Below the pieces are notes generated by a model, which saw only the letters and a program-made list of their open reading frames with translations, was not told the DNA's origin and searched no databases. The position numbers were made by a program, and so were the translations under genes. A DNA stretch of 64,000 nt, taken from the NCBI GenBank assembly GCA_016934955.1, contig JAFGRY010000008.1:62001-126000 (forward strand), given 5' to 3'. The DNA is from a bacterium (GTDB lineage Bacteria; Zhuqueibacterota; QNDG01; JAGLOF01). Shown here in pieces: positions 25,856 to 36,969 of the stretch (position 1 is the stretch's first letter; every line of letters starts with the position of its first letter).

Positions 25856-28708
25856 ATGGATATTCGTCCATCCCTTCTCGACGAACTGACGCTGACCTCG
25901 TTCGCGGCGTTCGATTTTGAAACCACCGGTCTCGATCCCACCGAGCATGAGATCCTGGAGGCGGGCATCGTCCGGTTCGGCGGGGGAGCGGTGGCGAACC
26001 GCTACAGCCGCCTCTTCAAGCCATCCGAACCCGTGCCCCGGGTCATCACCCAGATCACCGGCATACGCCAGGAAGACGTGGAAAACGAAGATCCCGTGCG
26101 CGACCATATGGACGATATCGCCGCCATGCTGGAGGACACCTGGCTGGTGGCCCATAACGCCCCCTTCGACATGGGCTTTCTCATGAACACCTGCCGGCCC
26201 CTGGGGCTGGGAGAGGGCATCGACTACCGGCGGGTGATCGACACCCTCGATCTCTCCGCTCTCCTGCTTCCCGAACTTCCCAATCACAAACTGATAACGG
26301 TTGCCGAACATCTCGGAGTTCCCATCGAGCCCGATCACCGCGCCGCAACCGACGCGGAGACCGCGGGCCTGGTGTTCCTCGAGCTGATCAAGCACGCGGT
26401 CACCCTGGACAGCGAAACCGTGCGCACCATACTCACGGTGCTGGCCGGATCCTCCGACGGGCTGCGGCCCTTTTTCGAGCGGGTCGCCGCCTTCATTCAG
26501 GATGCCGGCGGACACGCGGCCCGCGTACGGCGCAGGGATCCCGACAACATCCTCGTGAACCCGGGCGCTCCCCCGGAATACGACGATACGCTCCGGGTCG
26601 ATCAGCAGCGCATCGACGCCTATTTCGAGCAGAATGGGCTGCTGGCGGGGGAACTCGGCGGCTATGAGTTCCGCAGGCCCCAGCTGGAGATGGCCCGGGC
26701 GGTGAACCGGGCTCTGAATGAGCGGGCGTTTCTCCTGGCGGAAGCCGGCACCGGCGTGGGCAAATCCATGGCCTATCTCTACCCGGCGGCCCTGCGGGCC
26801 GCGGCCGGCGGAGGCAGGGTCGTCCTTTCCACCCACACGAAAGCCCTGCAGGACCAGCTGTTCAGCAAGGAGATTCCCCTGATGATGCGGTTGCTCGACA
26901 CTCCCTTTGCGGCCGTGCTCCTGAAGGGGAGGAACAACTACCTCTGCCTGGACCGCTGGACCCAGCTGCTGAGCGGCGCCGGGTCCTCGCTGCCGCCTTC
27001 CAGGCGGCGACGGCTCCTGCCCATTGTACTCTGGGCAGCCCGGACCGGCACCGGCGACATCGAGGAGAATTCCGGATTCAACCGGGAACGCAATTCCGAT
27101 ATCTGGGCCCTGATCCAGTCGGACGGCGTGCACTGCCGGGGCGGCAAGTGCCGGTTTCAGAAGGACTGTTTTTATCAGCGGATTCGAAAATATTCAAAAA
27201 CCGCGGGAGTGGTGCTTGTCAATCACGCTCTGCTCTTCAGCGACGCGGCCGCCGGCCATTCGGTGCTGGGGGAGTATGACACGCTCATCGTGGATGAGGC
27301 GCACGCCGTCGAGAAGATCGCTTCCGAGAGCCTCAGCCTGCGGCTGAGCCACTGGCTGTTCATGGATTTCTGCGGCGGGCTCTACCAGGAAACCCAGGCC
27401 GGAACGGGACTGCTTGCCGATCTTTTCGCCGCCGTCTCCGGGGCCAGAGAGAAGGACCGGATGCCCGCGCTGCTGGATCGGCTGACGCGGATGAGCGTGG
27501 AGGTGCGGGAGACGAGCAGACGGTTCTTCGCCGCCGCAGGCGCGGTGATCGGCGATCCGCCGGCCCAGCGGGGCTTTTCGGCGCGAAAGCGGTTCCGCGC
27601 GTCCCGGGAGCTTTTCGGCGGTATCGAGGAGGAGCTGCAGTCGCTGCGTCACCTGCTCGAAGACATGGCCGCTGATCTTTCGGCGTTTACAGCGCTTTTC
27701 AGCAAGCACCTCGATGACGGCTCCGAGGTCTTTGACATCCAGAGCCGGGAGCTTGAACGGGTGCAGGAAACCCTGCAGCAGCTGCTTTTGGCGCTGGCCC
27801 ATTTCAGCAAGGACGACTACTCCCGGGACATTGTCTGGGGCGAGCATGTGCGGGCCGTTCCGGAGACGCGGGTCACCCTCTACTCGGTGCCCCTGGATAT
27901 TGCCGGGAAATTGAACGAGATGGTCTATCCGGGGCTGGAGCGGTGCGTGCTCACATCGGCGACCCTTTCAATCGCCGATTCATTTTCGTATATTATGGAG
28001 CGGCTGGGGCTGGACCGGCTCGACCGGGACAGAGTATCCACCGCGCTCTTCGGCTCACCCTTCAACTATGATGAACAGACACTGCTGCTGGCGCCGGGAT
28101 TTCTGCCCACACCGAAGGAGCGGGGATTCGAAGACGCGGTGGCCGATCTTCTGGTCAGCATGCTGGAGGTGCGGCCGGTGGGGACCATGGTGCTCTTCAC
28201 CTCCCACAGCATGCTGCAGCAGGTGCACGGGCTCCTGCTGCCCCGTCTGGAAACGCTGGGGATCAGACTGCTGGGCCAGGGGATCGACGGCCCCCGGTCG
28301 CTGCTCCTGAAGCATTTTCAGGAGGACCGGCAGTCCGTGCTTCTCGGTACAAGCAGCTTCTGGGAGGGAGTGGATGTCCCCGGTGAGGCCCTGGAGCTGC
28401 TGGTCATCACCAAGATCCCCTTCGACGTTCCCACCGATCCCATCGTCGAAGCCCGCACCGAGGCGGTACAGGCCCGCAGCGGCAACGGGTTCATCAATTT
28501 TTCCGTTCCGGAAGCCGTGGTGCGTTTCAGGCAGGGATTCGGCCGGCTCATCCGGTCCGGGAGTGACCGGGGCGCCGTGCTTTTAGCCGATACCCGTATC
28601 ATCAAAAGCCGCTACGGCCGTCTCTTTCTTGACTCGCTGCCGTTGCAGGCGGACGTTGCCGACAATCCCGAGCACCTGCTTGCCGTATTCAGTAAATGGT
28701 TCAATTAG
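25856..28708 (+). CDS. dinG: DnaQ-like exonuclease/DinG-type helicase fusion
   Basis: N-term [26 protein letters not shown] exonuclease; [17 protein letters not shown] Walker [47 protein letters not shown]. Confidence 0.9.
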   Translation: MDIRPSLLDELTLTSFAAFDFETTGLDPTEHEILEAGIVRFGGGAVANRYSRLFKPSEPVPRVITQITGIRQEDVENEDPVRDHMDDIAAMLEDTWLVAHNAPFDMGFLMNTCRPLGLGEGIDYRRVIDTLDLSALLLPELPNHKLITVAEHLGVPIEPDHRAATDAETAGLVFLELIKHAVTLDSETVRTILTVLAGSSDGLRPFFERVAAFIQDAGGHAARVRRRDPDNILVNPGAPPEYDDTLRVDQQRIDAYFEQNGLLAGELGGYEFRRPQLEMARAVNRALNERAFLLAEAGTGVGKSMAYLYPAALRAAAGGGRVVLSTHTKALQDQLFSKEIPLMMRLLDTPFAAVLLKGRNNYLCLDRWTQLLSGAGSSLPPSRRRRLLPIVLWAARTGTGDIEENSGFNRERNSDIWALIQSDGVHCRGGKCRFQKDCFYQRIRKYSKTAGVVLVNHALLFSDAAAGHSVLGEYDTLIVDEAHAVEKIASESLSLRLSHWLFMDFCGGLYQETQAGTGLLADLFAAVSGAREKDRMPALLDRLTRMSVEVRETSRRFFAAAGAVIGDPPAQRGFSARKRFRASRELFGGIEEELQSLRHLLEDMAADLSAFTALFSKHLDDGSEVFDIQSRELERVQETLQQLLLALAHFSKDDYSRDIVWGEHVRAVPETRVTLYSVPLDIAGKLNEMVYPGLERCVLTSATLSIADSFSYIMERLGLDRLDRDRVSTALFGSPFNYDEQTLLLAPGFLPTPKERGFEDAVADLLVSMLEVRPVGTMVLFTSHSMLQQVHGLLLPRLETLGIRLLGQGIDGPRSLLLKHFQEDRQSVLLGTSSFWEGVDVPGEALELLVITKIPFDVPTDPIVEARTEAVQARSGNGFINFSVPEAVVRFRQGFGRLIRSGSDRGAVLLADTRIIKSRYGRLFLDSLPLQADVADNPEHLLAVFSKWFN

Positions 28709-28722
28709 GAGTGAAAGGATAG

Positions 28723-30183
<1,461 letters not shown>

Positions 30184-30186
<3 letters not shown>

Positions 30187-30229
30187 AAAAAACCGGGTTC
30201 CGCCGCTTTTCGCTGCCTGAGAACCCGGT
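30184..30229 (-). terminator. rho-independent terminator for rpsT
   Basis: On minus strand ACCGGGTTC-loop-GAACCCGGT followed by T-run (plus-strand A-run 30185-30192). Confidence 0.85.
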
Positions 30230-30274
30230 ACGACCGGAAGAAATACGGCGCTTTTCCGGGCGCCGCACCATCGT

Positions 30275-30529
30275 TTACTGTTTGGCGGTGACGCTCCTGG
30301 TTAACCTGGACTTGAGGTTGGCCGCTTTGTTGCGGTGAATGATCCCTTTGTTGGCCATTTTATCCAGGGTGGAAACAGCGTTTTTGAGCTCGACAGCGGC
30401 TGTTTCTTTGTCAGGAGCATTTCTTACTTTTTTGATGGCGGTTTTCATCGCCGATCTTTTCTGAACATTGCGCAAACGTCTCGTCTCACTCTGCCGGACA
30501 CGTTTTTTCGATGATTTATGCTGTGGCAT
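30275..30529 (-). CDS. rpsT: 30S ribosomal protein S20
   Basis: MPQHKSSKKRVRQSETRRLRNVQKRSAMKTAIKKVR...GIIHRNKAANLKSRLTR. Confidence 0.96.
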   Translation of the reverse strand: MPQHKSSKKRVRQSETRRLRNVQKRSAMKTAIKKVRNAPDKETAAVELKNAVSTLDKMANKGIIHRNKAANLKSRLTRSVTAKQ

Positions 30530-30563
30530 GTATACCTCATGTTCTCTTTCTTACAGGACATTA

Positions 30564-30592
30564 AATATACAAAATGAGTCAGGTATTGTCAA
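30564..30592 (-). promoter_or_regulatory. rpsT promoter TTGACA-N17-TATATT (minus strand)
   Basis: Minus-strand TTGACA (30592-30587), 17-nt spacer, TATATT (30569-30564). Confidence 0.8.
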
Positions 30593-30625
30593 GTTGTTAA
30601 TTGCATTTCATCATACAGAGAGATT

Positions 30626-31204
30626 ATGCTCCCGGCCTCGCTCGTCATAGGTGTGCTGCTGACCGGTGTCGTTTTGGTACTGACCCTTCCGGCCGTGCTG
30701 GAGCTCGCACTGAGATGGCGGGATGCATCTGTTCGAATTCAGGTGAGTCTTTTACTATTCGGGCGGCGCCGCTGGCGGCTTTTCCCCGTTAAACGGCATG
30801 CAAACGGCGGCGGAAGACCACGATCCCGGCGAAATGCACGCGGCGTATTCGTCAAGCGGGTGCTTCGGAATGCAGCGGAAAGCGGTCATCTGCTGCTTTC
30901 ACTGCTGCGGCGTCTGGCGATGCATATTCAGATCAGTAATGTCTCCATAGCCGGGAGTTACAGTCTTTGCGATCCCGCCTGGACGGGCTGGATGGCGGGG
31001 GCGATAGCGGCGGCGGGAGCCGCGGCCGGCCCCGGTACGGTTGATCACCTGCGGCCGGACTTCAGAGGTGACCGTACCGACATCTCGGTGTCAGTGGAGC
31101 TGCATGTCAGGCCGATACGTATCATTCTTGTCAGCGCTGTCTATCTGGTGCGATTCCTGCAACAGCACGGTACAGGTGAAAAGAGGAGGAAGAGGCGATG
31201 GTAA
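30626..31204 (+). CDS. DUF2953-like membrane-associated protein
   Basis: N-term TM then basic region; overlaps a GerW/YtfJ gene, the same order as ytfI-ytfJ in Bacillus. Confidence 0.6.
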   Translation: MLPASLVIGVLLTGVVLVLTLPAVLELALRWRDASVRIQVSLLLFGRRRWRLFPVKRHANGGGRPRSRRNARGVFVKRVLRNAAESGHLLLSLLRRLAMHIQISNVSIAGSYSLCDPAWTGWMAGAIAAAGAAAGPGTVDHLRPDFRGDRTDISVSVELHVRPIRIILVSAVYLVRFLQQHGTGEKRRKRRW

Positions 31205-31554
31205 TCGAGGATCTGATAAAGACCGTTCTCGATGAGCTGCGGAAGATGACCAGAACGGAGAATGTGGTCGGGGATCCGCTGAAACTGGATACCGCCACGA
31301 TCATTCCCGTTTCACGCATTTCCGTCGGATTCGGAGCGGGAGGCGGCGCCGGGACCGGGGATACAGGCCGGGGGGAGGCAACCGGTGGCGGCGCCTCCAT
31401 CGAACCGGTCGCGTTTATCGTGATCAGGGATGACAAGGTTGAACTGATCAGCGTCAAGGAAGAGAAGATGTCCCTGGGCAAGGTCATCGATCTCGTCCCG
31501 GGACTCATCGACAAGGTAAAAGAGGCCGGGAAAAAACAAAAGGATGAGACATGA
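31198..31554 (+). CDS. GerW/YtfJ-family protein
   Basis: IEDLIKTVLDELRKMTRTENVVGDPLKLDTATIIPVSRISVGFGAGGGAG... Confidence 0.9.
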   Translation: MVIEDLIKTVLDELRKMTRTENVVGDPLKLDTATIIPVSRISVGFGAGGGAGTGDTGRGEATGGGASIEPVAFIVIRDDKVELISVKEEKMSLGKVIDLVPGLIDKVKEAGKKQKDET

Positions 31555-31745
31555 GCCGTCGAACCAGTTCCCTGCAGGGGGATCTCTTTATATCGCCGGA
31601 CGAACAGAATCCGGCGCTGAGAGTGAAAGAACTCGACAAACTGATCGCCGCCGCCCTGAAAAAGGGGAAGTATGATCTGGCCAGAGAGCTGACCGCCGAG
31701 CAGGAGCATCTCATCCAGCATCTGGTGAGCGGCAGTGACGAATAG
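31551..31745 (+). CDS. small conserved-looking protein of unknown function (64 aa)
   Basis: ATGA overlap with upstream gene; MSRRTSSLQGDLFISPDEQNPALRVKELDKLIAAALKKGKYDLARELTAEQEHLIQHLVSGSDE. Confidence 0.6.
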   Translation: MSRRTSSLQGDLFISPDEQNPALRVKELDKLIAAALKKGKYDLARELTAEQEHLIQHLVSGSDE

Positions 31746-31748
31746 GAA

Positions 31749-31770
31749 GCAGCCGGCCGCGGCCGGCTGC
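31749..31770. repeat. 22-bp perfect GC palindrome
   Basis: GCAGCCGGCCGCGGCCGGCTGC; 3 nt after the small ORF stop and upstream of dut. Confidence 0.85.
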
Positions 31771-31794
31771 GACAAGGCAAAGGATAGACACTGT

Positions 31795-32247
31795 ATGCAT
31801 GAGATTACGGTCAATGTTACCCGGGTCCCCGGCAGCGAGGATCTCCCGCTTCCCGCCTATCAGTCCGACGGCGCGGCCGGCCTCGATCTGACGGCCGCAG
31901 TGACGGGGGATACGGTCATCGAGCCGGGTGCGACGATGCTCATCCCGACGGGGCTGAAAATCGCCATACCGTCAGGGTATGAGGGACAGGTGCGGCCCCG
32001 GAGCGGTCTGGCCCTCAGGCACGGACTGGGTGTGCTCAACGCGCCCGGTACCATCGATTCCGATTACCGGGGCGAAGTGGGGGTCATTGTCTTCAATGTC
32101 GGTGCTGAACCGTTCACGGTGAGGCGGGGCGACCGTATCGCCCAGCTGGTGGTCACCCGGTATGAACGGGTAACGCTGCGCCTCACCGACACGCTCGACG
32201 AGAGCGGACGGGGCGAAGGCGGCTTCGGGTCCACGGGAAGAACCTAG
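31795..32247 (+). CDS. dut: dUTP diphosphatase
   Basis: AAGLDLTAAV, RPRSGLALRHGLGVLNAPGTIDSDYRGEVGV, RGDRIAQLVV, GEGGFGSTGR. Confidence 0.95.
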   Translation: MHEITVNVTRVPGSEDLPLPAYQSDGAAGLDLTAAVTGDTVIEPGATMLIPTGLKIAIPSGYEGQVRPRSGLALRHGLGVLNAPGTIDSDYRGEVGVIVFNVGAEPFTVRRGDRIAQLVVTRYERVTLRLTDTLDESGRGEGGFGSTGRT

Positions 32248-32358
32248 ACCGGGCAGGTCGTCTTTATTTTTACCGGTCGCCGCGACAATTTCATGGCTTT
32301 TAATGTTCAAATGTCATACATTCAACGGGATAATCAGGCATAGCGGAGATACTGCGGG

Positions 32359-32886
32359 ATGTCAATACCAGAAACCGACGATCGGATCCTCTCGATTCGC
32401 ATACGGGAATCCGACCAGTCCGCCTTCAAGGAACTCTACCTCAGGTATTATGAGGCCATCAGCCGGTATGTCTGGTACCGGCTGCGCAGCCGGGAACAGG
32501 TTGAAGATCTCGTTCAGGAAGTCTTTACCCGGCTCTGGAGCCACCGGTCACGTCTGCGGCCGGACAAATCGGTCAAAGCCTATCTGTACCGGACGGCCTC
32601 CAATCTCATCGTCGACCGCTACCGGAAGAGGGGGTCTGAAACCGCCTTTCTCTCGGAAGTGAAAAGCCCGGTAACCGATGACAGTGAGGAAACCGATATC
32701 AGACTCTCCATGGAAGCGGCCATCGCCTGTCTGCCTCCCAAGGAGAAGACAGTGGTCATGCTGAGCAGGTACGAAGGGCTGAAATACCAGGAAATCGCCG
32801 ACATCTGTCATATTTCCGTGAAAACGGTTGAAAGCCGTATGACCAAAGCGTTCAGGCGGCTTCGCGAAGAGCTTGACGATCAGTAA
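32359..32886 (+). CDS. ECF RNA polymerase sigma factor (FecI-like)
   Basis: ESDQSAFKELYLRYYEAISRYVWYRLRSREQVEDLVQEVFTRLW; region 4 HISVKTVESRMTKAFRRLREEL. Confidence 0.92.
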   Translation: MSIPETDDRILSIRIRESDQSAFKELYLRYYEAISRYVWYRLRSREQVEDLVQEVFTRLWSHRSRLRPDKSVKAYLYRTASNLIVDRYRKRGSETAFLSEVKSPVTDDSEETDIRLSMEAAIACLPPKEKTVVMLSRYEGLKYQEIADICHISVKTVESRMTKAFRRLREELDDQ

Positions 32887-32951
32887 AAAAATGAGCATTG
32901 TGCATAGGGATAATTGGAAACCGGACGTACTAGTGTACGAGAGGCAACAGA

Positions 32952-33995
32952 ATGGAGCGTCAATTGATCAGTTCGAAGTTTGAAAAATTATGTGTGAAAG
33001 CTGCCGCCGAGCAGCTTACCGAAAAAGAGAGAGCCCTGCTCGATGTCTGGATGAGCGGTTCTGAAGAGAACGCCGCCTATTATTCGCAGATCCAGTCCGT
33101 ATGGCAGGCGGCCCGGCCGCCCGAATTTGTTCCTGAAAAAAGCGCGGAAGCGGCGTGGCTCCGCATGGAGGCTGTTTTGAACAGGCCCCGGACATCCCGA
33201 AAAAGCGGCCTACAGGCCCTGCTGGAACGGATGGCCGCTTTCTTCGCGGCCGGCATGCGTCCCGGATTGCGGCCCGTGATGATCGGCGCTCTTCTGGTGA
33301 TCGTGGCAGTGGGCAGCTGGCGGATTGTCGCGTTTAACGCCGGACCCGGCTCGGATTCGGTGATCAGCACGAAAAACAGGCAGAAGACCGAGATGACCCT
33401 TGTGGACGGATCGGTGGTCACCCTCAATTTCGGCAGCACTCTGAAATACGCCGATAATTTCGGCCGCGACAGCAGGGAAGTCCATCTGGATGGGGAAGCA
33501 TATTTTTCCATCGTGCATAACGGCCTTCCCTTTACCGTCATCACCAGGAATGCCCGCACCACGGTCCTGGGCACGGAGTTCAGCGTCAAGTCCAGGGGCA
33601 GTTCCACCCGGGTCATTGTCAGGGAAGGGCGTGTCCGGCTCGAGGCCGCGGACACGCGTACAGCCGCTGCCGACAATGTCATCCTCACCGCTGATCAGAT
33701 GAGCGAGATCGTGGGCGCGGCGGCGCCCGAAGAGCCGGTTCAGGTCGACGCTGAAGAGATGCTCGGCTGGCTGGACGGCCGCCTCGTCTTTCTGCAGACA
33801 CCCCTCCCCGAGGTCCTGGAGGATCTGGAGCATGCGTATGACGTGCGATTCGTTCTTGCCGACACCACCCTGGAAAACCGGACGCTGACCGCGGTTTTTG
33901 AGCAGACATCGTTCGAGACCGTGCTGTCCGCAATCTGTCTCACCATGGGTGTGCAGTACGACAGTCATGAAAACGTGTACGAGATACGCGAGTAA
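32952..33995 (+). CDS. FecR-family anti-sigma factor with DUF4974-like C-terminus
   Basis: Central TM, FecR motifs (KTEMTLVDGSVVTLNFGSTLKYADNFGRDSREVHLDGEAYFSI), C-term GWLDGRLVFLQTPLPEVLEDLEHAYDVRF. Confidence 0.9.
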   Translation: MERQLISSKFEKLCVKAAAEQLTEKERALLDVWMSGSEENAAYYSQIQSVWQAARPPEFVPEKSAEAAWLRMEAVLNRPRTSRKSGLQALLERMAAFFAAGMRPGLRPVMIGALLVIVAVGSWRIVAFNAGPGSDSVISTKNRQKTEMTLVDGSVVTLNFGSTLKYADNFGRDSREVHLDGEAYFSIVHNGLPFTVITRNARTTVLGTEFSVKSRGSSTRVIVREGRVRLEAADTRTAAADNVILTADQMSEIVGAAAPEEPVQVDAEEMLGWLDGRLVFLQTPLPEVLEDLEHAYDVRFVLADTTLENRTLTAVFEQTSFETVLSAICLTMGVQYDSHENVYEIRE

Positions 33996-34010
33996 CGGGA
34001 AGCGAATGCT

Positions 34011-35105
34011 ATGGTGAACATAAAAACGACATCACGTGTTCTGGGCGTCATTTTTTCAGCCATAGCCGTTCTCCCCGGGTTTTCCCAGGATATCCCCGCT
34101 GAAAAATCCGTAACCCTTCACCTCACCGATGTCCCCCTGCGGCAGGCACTGCAATCAATCGCCGATCAGGCGGATGTGAAATTCGTTTTTTCCGACGATC
34201 ATGTAAACAGCCGGCGCATTACCTGCATGATGAATGCCGTCGCTCTGCAGGAGGCCCTGAACATTATTTCTTTGCGTACCGGGCTGGCTTTTGCGATGAT
34301 GCCGGCCCGCACCGTTGTCATCTACCGTGAGGCTTCGACCAGCTCCGAGACGGCAGACGAGGCTCCCTTCAGTGCCAACCCCATGCGTCCGCCGGTGCTC
34401 AAAGACGTGATCGAACCATATTACCCGCCGCTTGCCAAAAACGAGGGACTGGAAGGACGGGTTGGCATCGAAATGCTCGTGTCGAGCGCGGGCCGGGTGA
34501 GCGATGTCCGTATCTCCTCATCCTCGGGATATAGAATTCTCGACCGGGCGGCGATGGAATTCGCCCGTCAGCTGACATTCGAACCGGCGATGCAGGGCAG
34601 CCGGCCTGTGGAGACCTGGATTTCGCGGATATTCACCTACAATCTGGAAGAGAGGACCCTGCTCCCCGAGCGGTACGCCGCCCAGATCGGGGAATTGCGG
34701 GCGCAGCTGAAAGGCGCCGACAGCGCCTCCCGGCACAGTGTCTACTGGAGCCTGCTGCAAACCCACGCGCAGTACTGCCGGCTGCTGATTGAACAGGGCA
34801 GTGTGCTCGACAACGATCTGCTCCTTCCTATCGTCAGTGAGGAGACCCGCCGCTCCTGGCAGCAGTGGTGGCAATCCGAACCGCTTTTTTTCATTGTCTT
34901 TCACGATTACCTTCGCCGCAATCCCGATTCGCCATATCGTGACGACGCGGTGGCGAAAATGAGATATTTTGCAGGTATTCTCGTCAATAGAATTCTGGAC
35001 CGGCCCAGCGCCGATCCTGAAATACAAGCCAGACAGAATCGTTTCATTGATGACGTGCGCACGTTTTTGAAAAACGATTATTCCGGAACCCCAACCGAAT
35101 CCTGA
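34011..35105 (+). CDS. STN (secretin/TonB N-terminal) domain plus TonB C-terminal-like protein
   Basis: STN-like VTLHLTDVPLRQALQSIADQADVKFVFSDDHV; TonB_C-like YYPPLAKNEGLEGRVGIEMLVSSAGRVSDVRISSSSGYRILDRAAMEFARQLTFEPA. Confidence 0.8.
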   Translation: MVNIKTTSRVLGVIFSAIAVLPGFSQDIPAEKSVTLHLTDVPLRQALQSIADQADVKFVFSDDHVNSRRITCMMNAVALQEALNIISLRTGLAFAMMPARTVVIYREASTSSETADEAPFSANPMRPPVLKDVIEPYYPPLAKNEGLEGRVGIEMLVSSAGRVSDVRISSSSGYRILDRAAMEFARQLTFEPAMQGSRPVETWISRIFTYNLEERTLLPERYAAQIGELRAQLKGADSASRHSVYWSLLQTHAQYCRLLIEQGSVLDNDLLLPIVSEETRRSWQQWWQSEPLFFIVFHDYLRRNPDSPYRDDAVAKMRYFAGILVNRILDRPSADPEIQARQNRFIDDVRTFLKNDYSGTPTES

Positions 35106-35226
35106 CAAGGAGGTGAATTACAGGAAGAGAGGTTGCCAATACCATCATCACGATCATCGTCCCCGTTCCGGGGTATGCGTGCGGATGTACGCACGAAGAT
35201 ACGTACTGTTATCAATGGAGGTTACC

Positions 35227-35850
35227 ATGAAGTCCTATATGTCGTTTTTTACGGCCTGCGGTCTTCTCGTTCTGGCCGGATGCGCCACCACGAGGATGAC
35301 GGCAAGCAACACGAAAATGTCCTTCGAATATGAGGGAGACAGTTACACCATTCAGAGTCACAATCCCGATACCCAGGTCGGGTACAATATTCTCGTATCG
35401 ATGCAGGATGAAAAGACCGTTTTCAAGGCGCTGGATGAACAACAGGACGGGGTTATCGATAAAGTGGTCGTCGGCGACATTCCCATGTGGAAAGCGCAGA
35501 CCATATATGATGCGGGCATCAAGTCGGGCAGAGAAAAGGGCGCGGTGAAAAAGCGCTACGTGGAACGCACCTACACCTGTTCCGATGCCAATTACTACTA
35601 TGTCCTGCAGACATTCGAACTCGCAGTCGGAGATGTGTACAACAAACTGGTGATTCAGGATAGATCCACTTCCTTTTTCCAGACGATTGTCACCGATATC
35701 GATGCCGACGGCAGTCTCAACAGGATCGATAAAGACGGCAAATTGAGTATGGATGCCTATCAGGATTTCTACAAGACGGTGATCGCCCGGGGTATGTCCG
35801 AGGGAAAGATTCAGAAATCGGACAACAAATATCTCGTTGCCATGCGCTGA
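35227..35850 (+). CDS. lipoprotein of unknown function
   Basis: Signal peptide with lipobox LVLAGCA; no recognised domain. Confidence 0.6.
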   Translation: MKSYMSFFTACGLLVLAGCATTRMTASNTKMSFEYEGDSYTIQSHNPDTQVGYNILVSMQDEKTVFKALDEQQDGVIDKVVVGDIPMWKAQTIYDAGIKSGREKGAVKKRYVERTYTCSDANYYYVLQTFELAVGDVYNKLVIQDRSTSFFQTIVTDIDADGSLNRIDKDGKLSMDAYQDFYKTVIARGMSEGKIQKSDNKYLVAMR

Positions 35851-35874
35851 TGGCCGTCGGCTACAGGTCGTTGT

Positions 35875-35917
35875 AAACGCCTGCTGAAGGAGTCCTTCAG
35901 CAGGCGTTTTTTTATTG
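35875..35917 (+). terminator. rho-independent terminator
   Basis: AAACGCCTGCTGAAGGA-G-TCCTTCAGCAGGCGTTT followed by T-run. Confidence 0.9.
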
Positions 35918-36026
35918 GACGCGGGCCTTCTGTAAGAATTTGCTGGATTAAATGCGAATGTTTTCGCATACTCTGGTGTCACATGTATATACGGCAATCA
36001 GTGCATCTGACATGTAAGGAGAACCA

Positions 36027-36959
36027 ATGAAGATGAAACAACGGTATCCGGGCCTTGTGCCCGCCATTCTGCTTGTCCTGTTCGTGACCGTTCCTTCCCT
36101 GCTTGCGCAGGACGGCGGCAAGAGCACGGCCTCGGCGCTCTTTCAGGCGTTTACCCTGCCCAAGCTGTGGATCAGCTGGGCCTTCGGGCTCGCGGGACTG
36201 GTGCTGCTGGTGCGTTCCCTGGTGACGAAGAAGGTGCGGGCCGCGGCCCAGGCACTGGCCCTGATCACCTTCGGCGTTCTCGCCTCGCTGCCCCTGGGAC
36301 CGTTCGTGCAGCAGCTGGGTCTGCACCCGAGTCCCATGTGCATGATCGAAAAACCCTTTATTTTCGTGTCCATGGGCCGGGCGATCCCCATGTTCTTTTT
36401 CAGCATGATCCTGGCCGTGACGGTGCTCAACCTCGTCGGCAACAAGCTCTTCTGCGGCTGGGTCTGTCCCCTGGGCGCCTTTCAGGAGCTGCTGAACATG
36501 CTGGCCCCGGCAAAAAAGATCAAGGTGCCGTTCACCATCAGCAATACCGTCCGGATTCTTCTGTTCGCGGCCTTCCTGATCGTGCTCTTTGCCGCGGGGA
36601 CCAGCATCTATCCCTTTGTCAACGGGTTCGAGTTCTTCCATTTCGGCTGGGAGCTGATCGGGATCATCATCATCGCCCTGATCGCGGCCGCGGCGCTCTT
36701 TATCTACCGGCCGTTCTGCTATTTTATCTGTCCCATGGGGCTGTTCAGCTGGCTCACCGAGCACATCGCCCTTTTCCGCGTGTATAAAAACGAGAAGCCG
36801 GACTGCGGCAAGTGCCGGATCTGTGTTGAGAAGAGCCCCTGCCCGGCGGTTCAGTCGATCGTGGACGGGAAGTGGTCGCGGCCGGACTGCCACGCCTGCG
36901 GGGCGTGTATCGATGTCTGTCCGAATCACAAGCTGACGTTCAGTATCAGAAAAAAATAA
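36027..36959 (+). CDS. NapH-like membrane 4Fe-4S binding protein
   Basis: CGWVCPLG, CYFICPMG, CGKCRICVEKSPCP, CHACGACIDVCP cysteine motifs plus TM helices. Confidence 0.85.
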   Translation: MKMKQRYPGLVPAILLVLFVTVPSLLAQDGGKSTASALFQAFTLPKLWISWAFGLAGLVLLVRSLVTKKVRAAAQALALITFGVLASLPLGPFVQQLGLHPSPMCMIEKPFIFVSMGRAIPMFFFSMILAVTVLNLVGNKLFCGWVCPLGAFQELLNMLAPAKKIKVPFTISNTVRILLFAAFLIVLFAAGTSIYPFVNGFEFFHFGWELIGIIIIALIAAAALFIYRPFCYFICPMGLFSWLTEHIALFRVYKNEKPDCGKCRICVEKSPCPAVQSIVDGKWSRPDCHACGACIDVCPNHKLTFSIRKK

Positions 36960-36969
36960 CGGGTTTCTC

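Noticed and set aside
25769-27133. 454-aa minus-strand ORF antisense to dinG
   Set aside because: Shadow ORF; the plus-strand exonuclease domain is clear and the antisense translation is Gly/Pro/Arg/His-rich without motifs.
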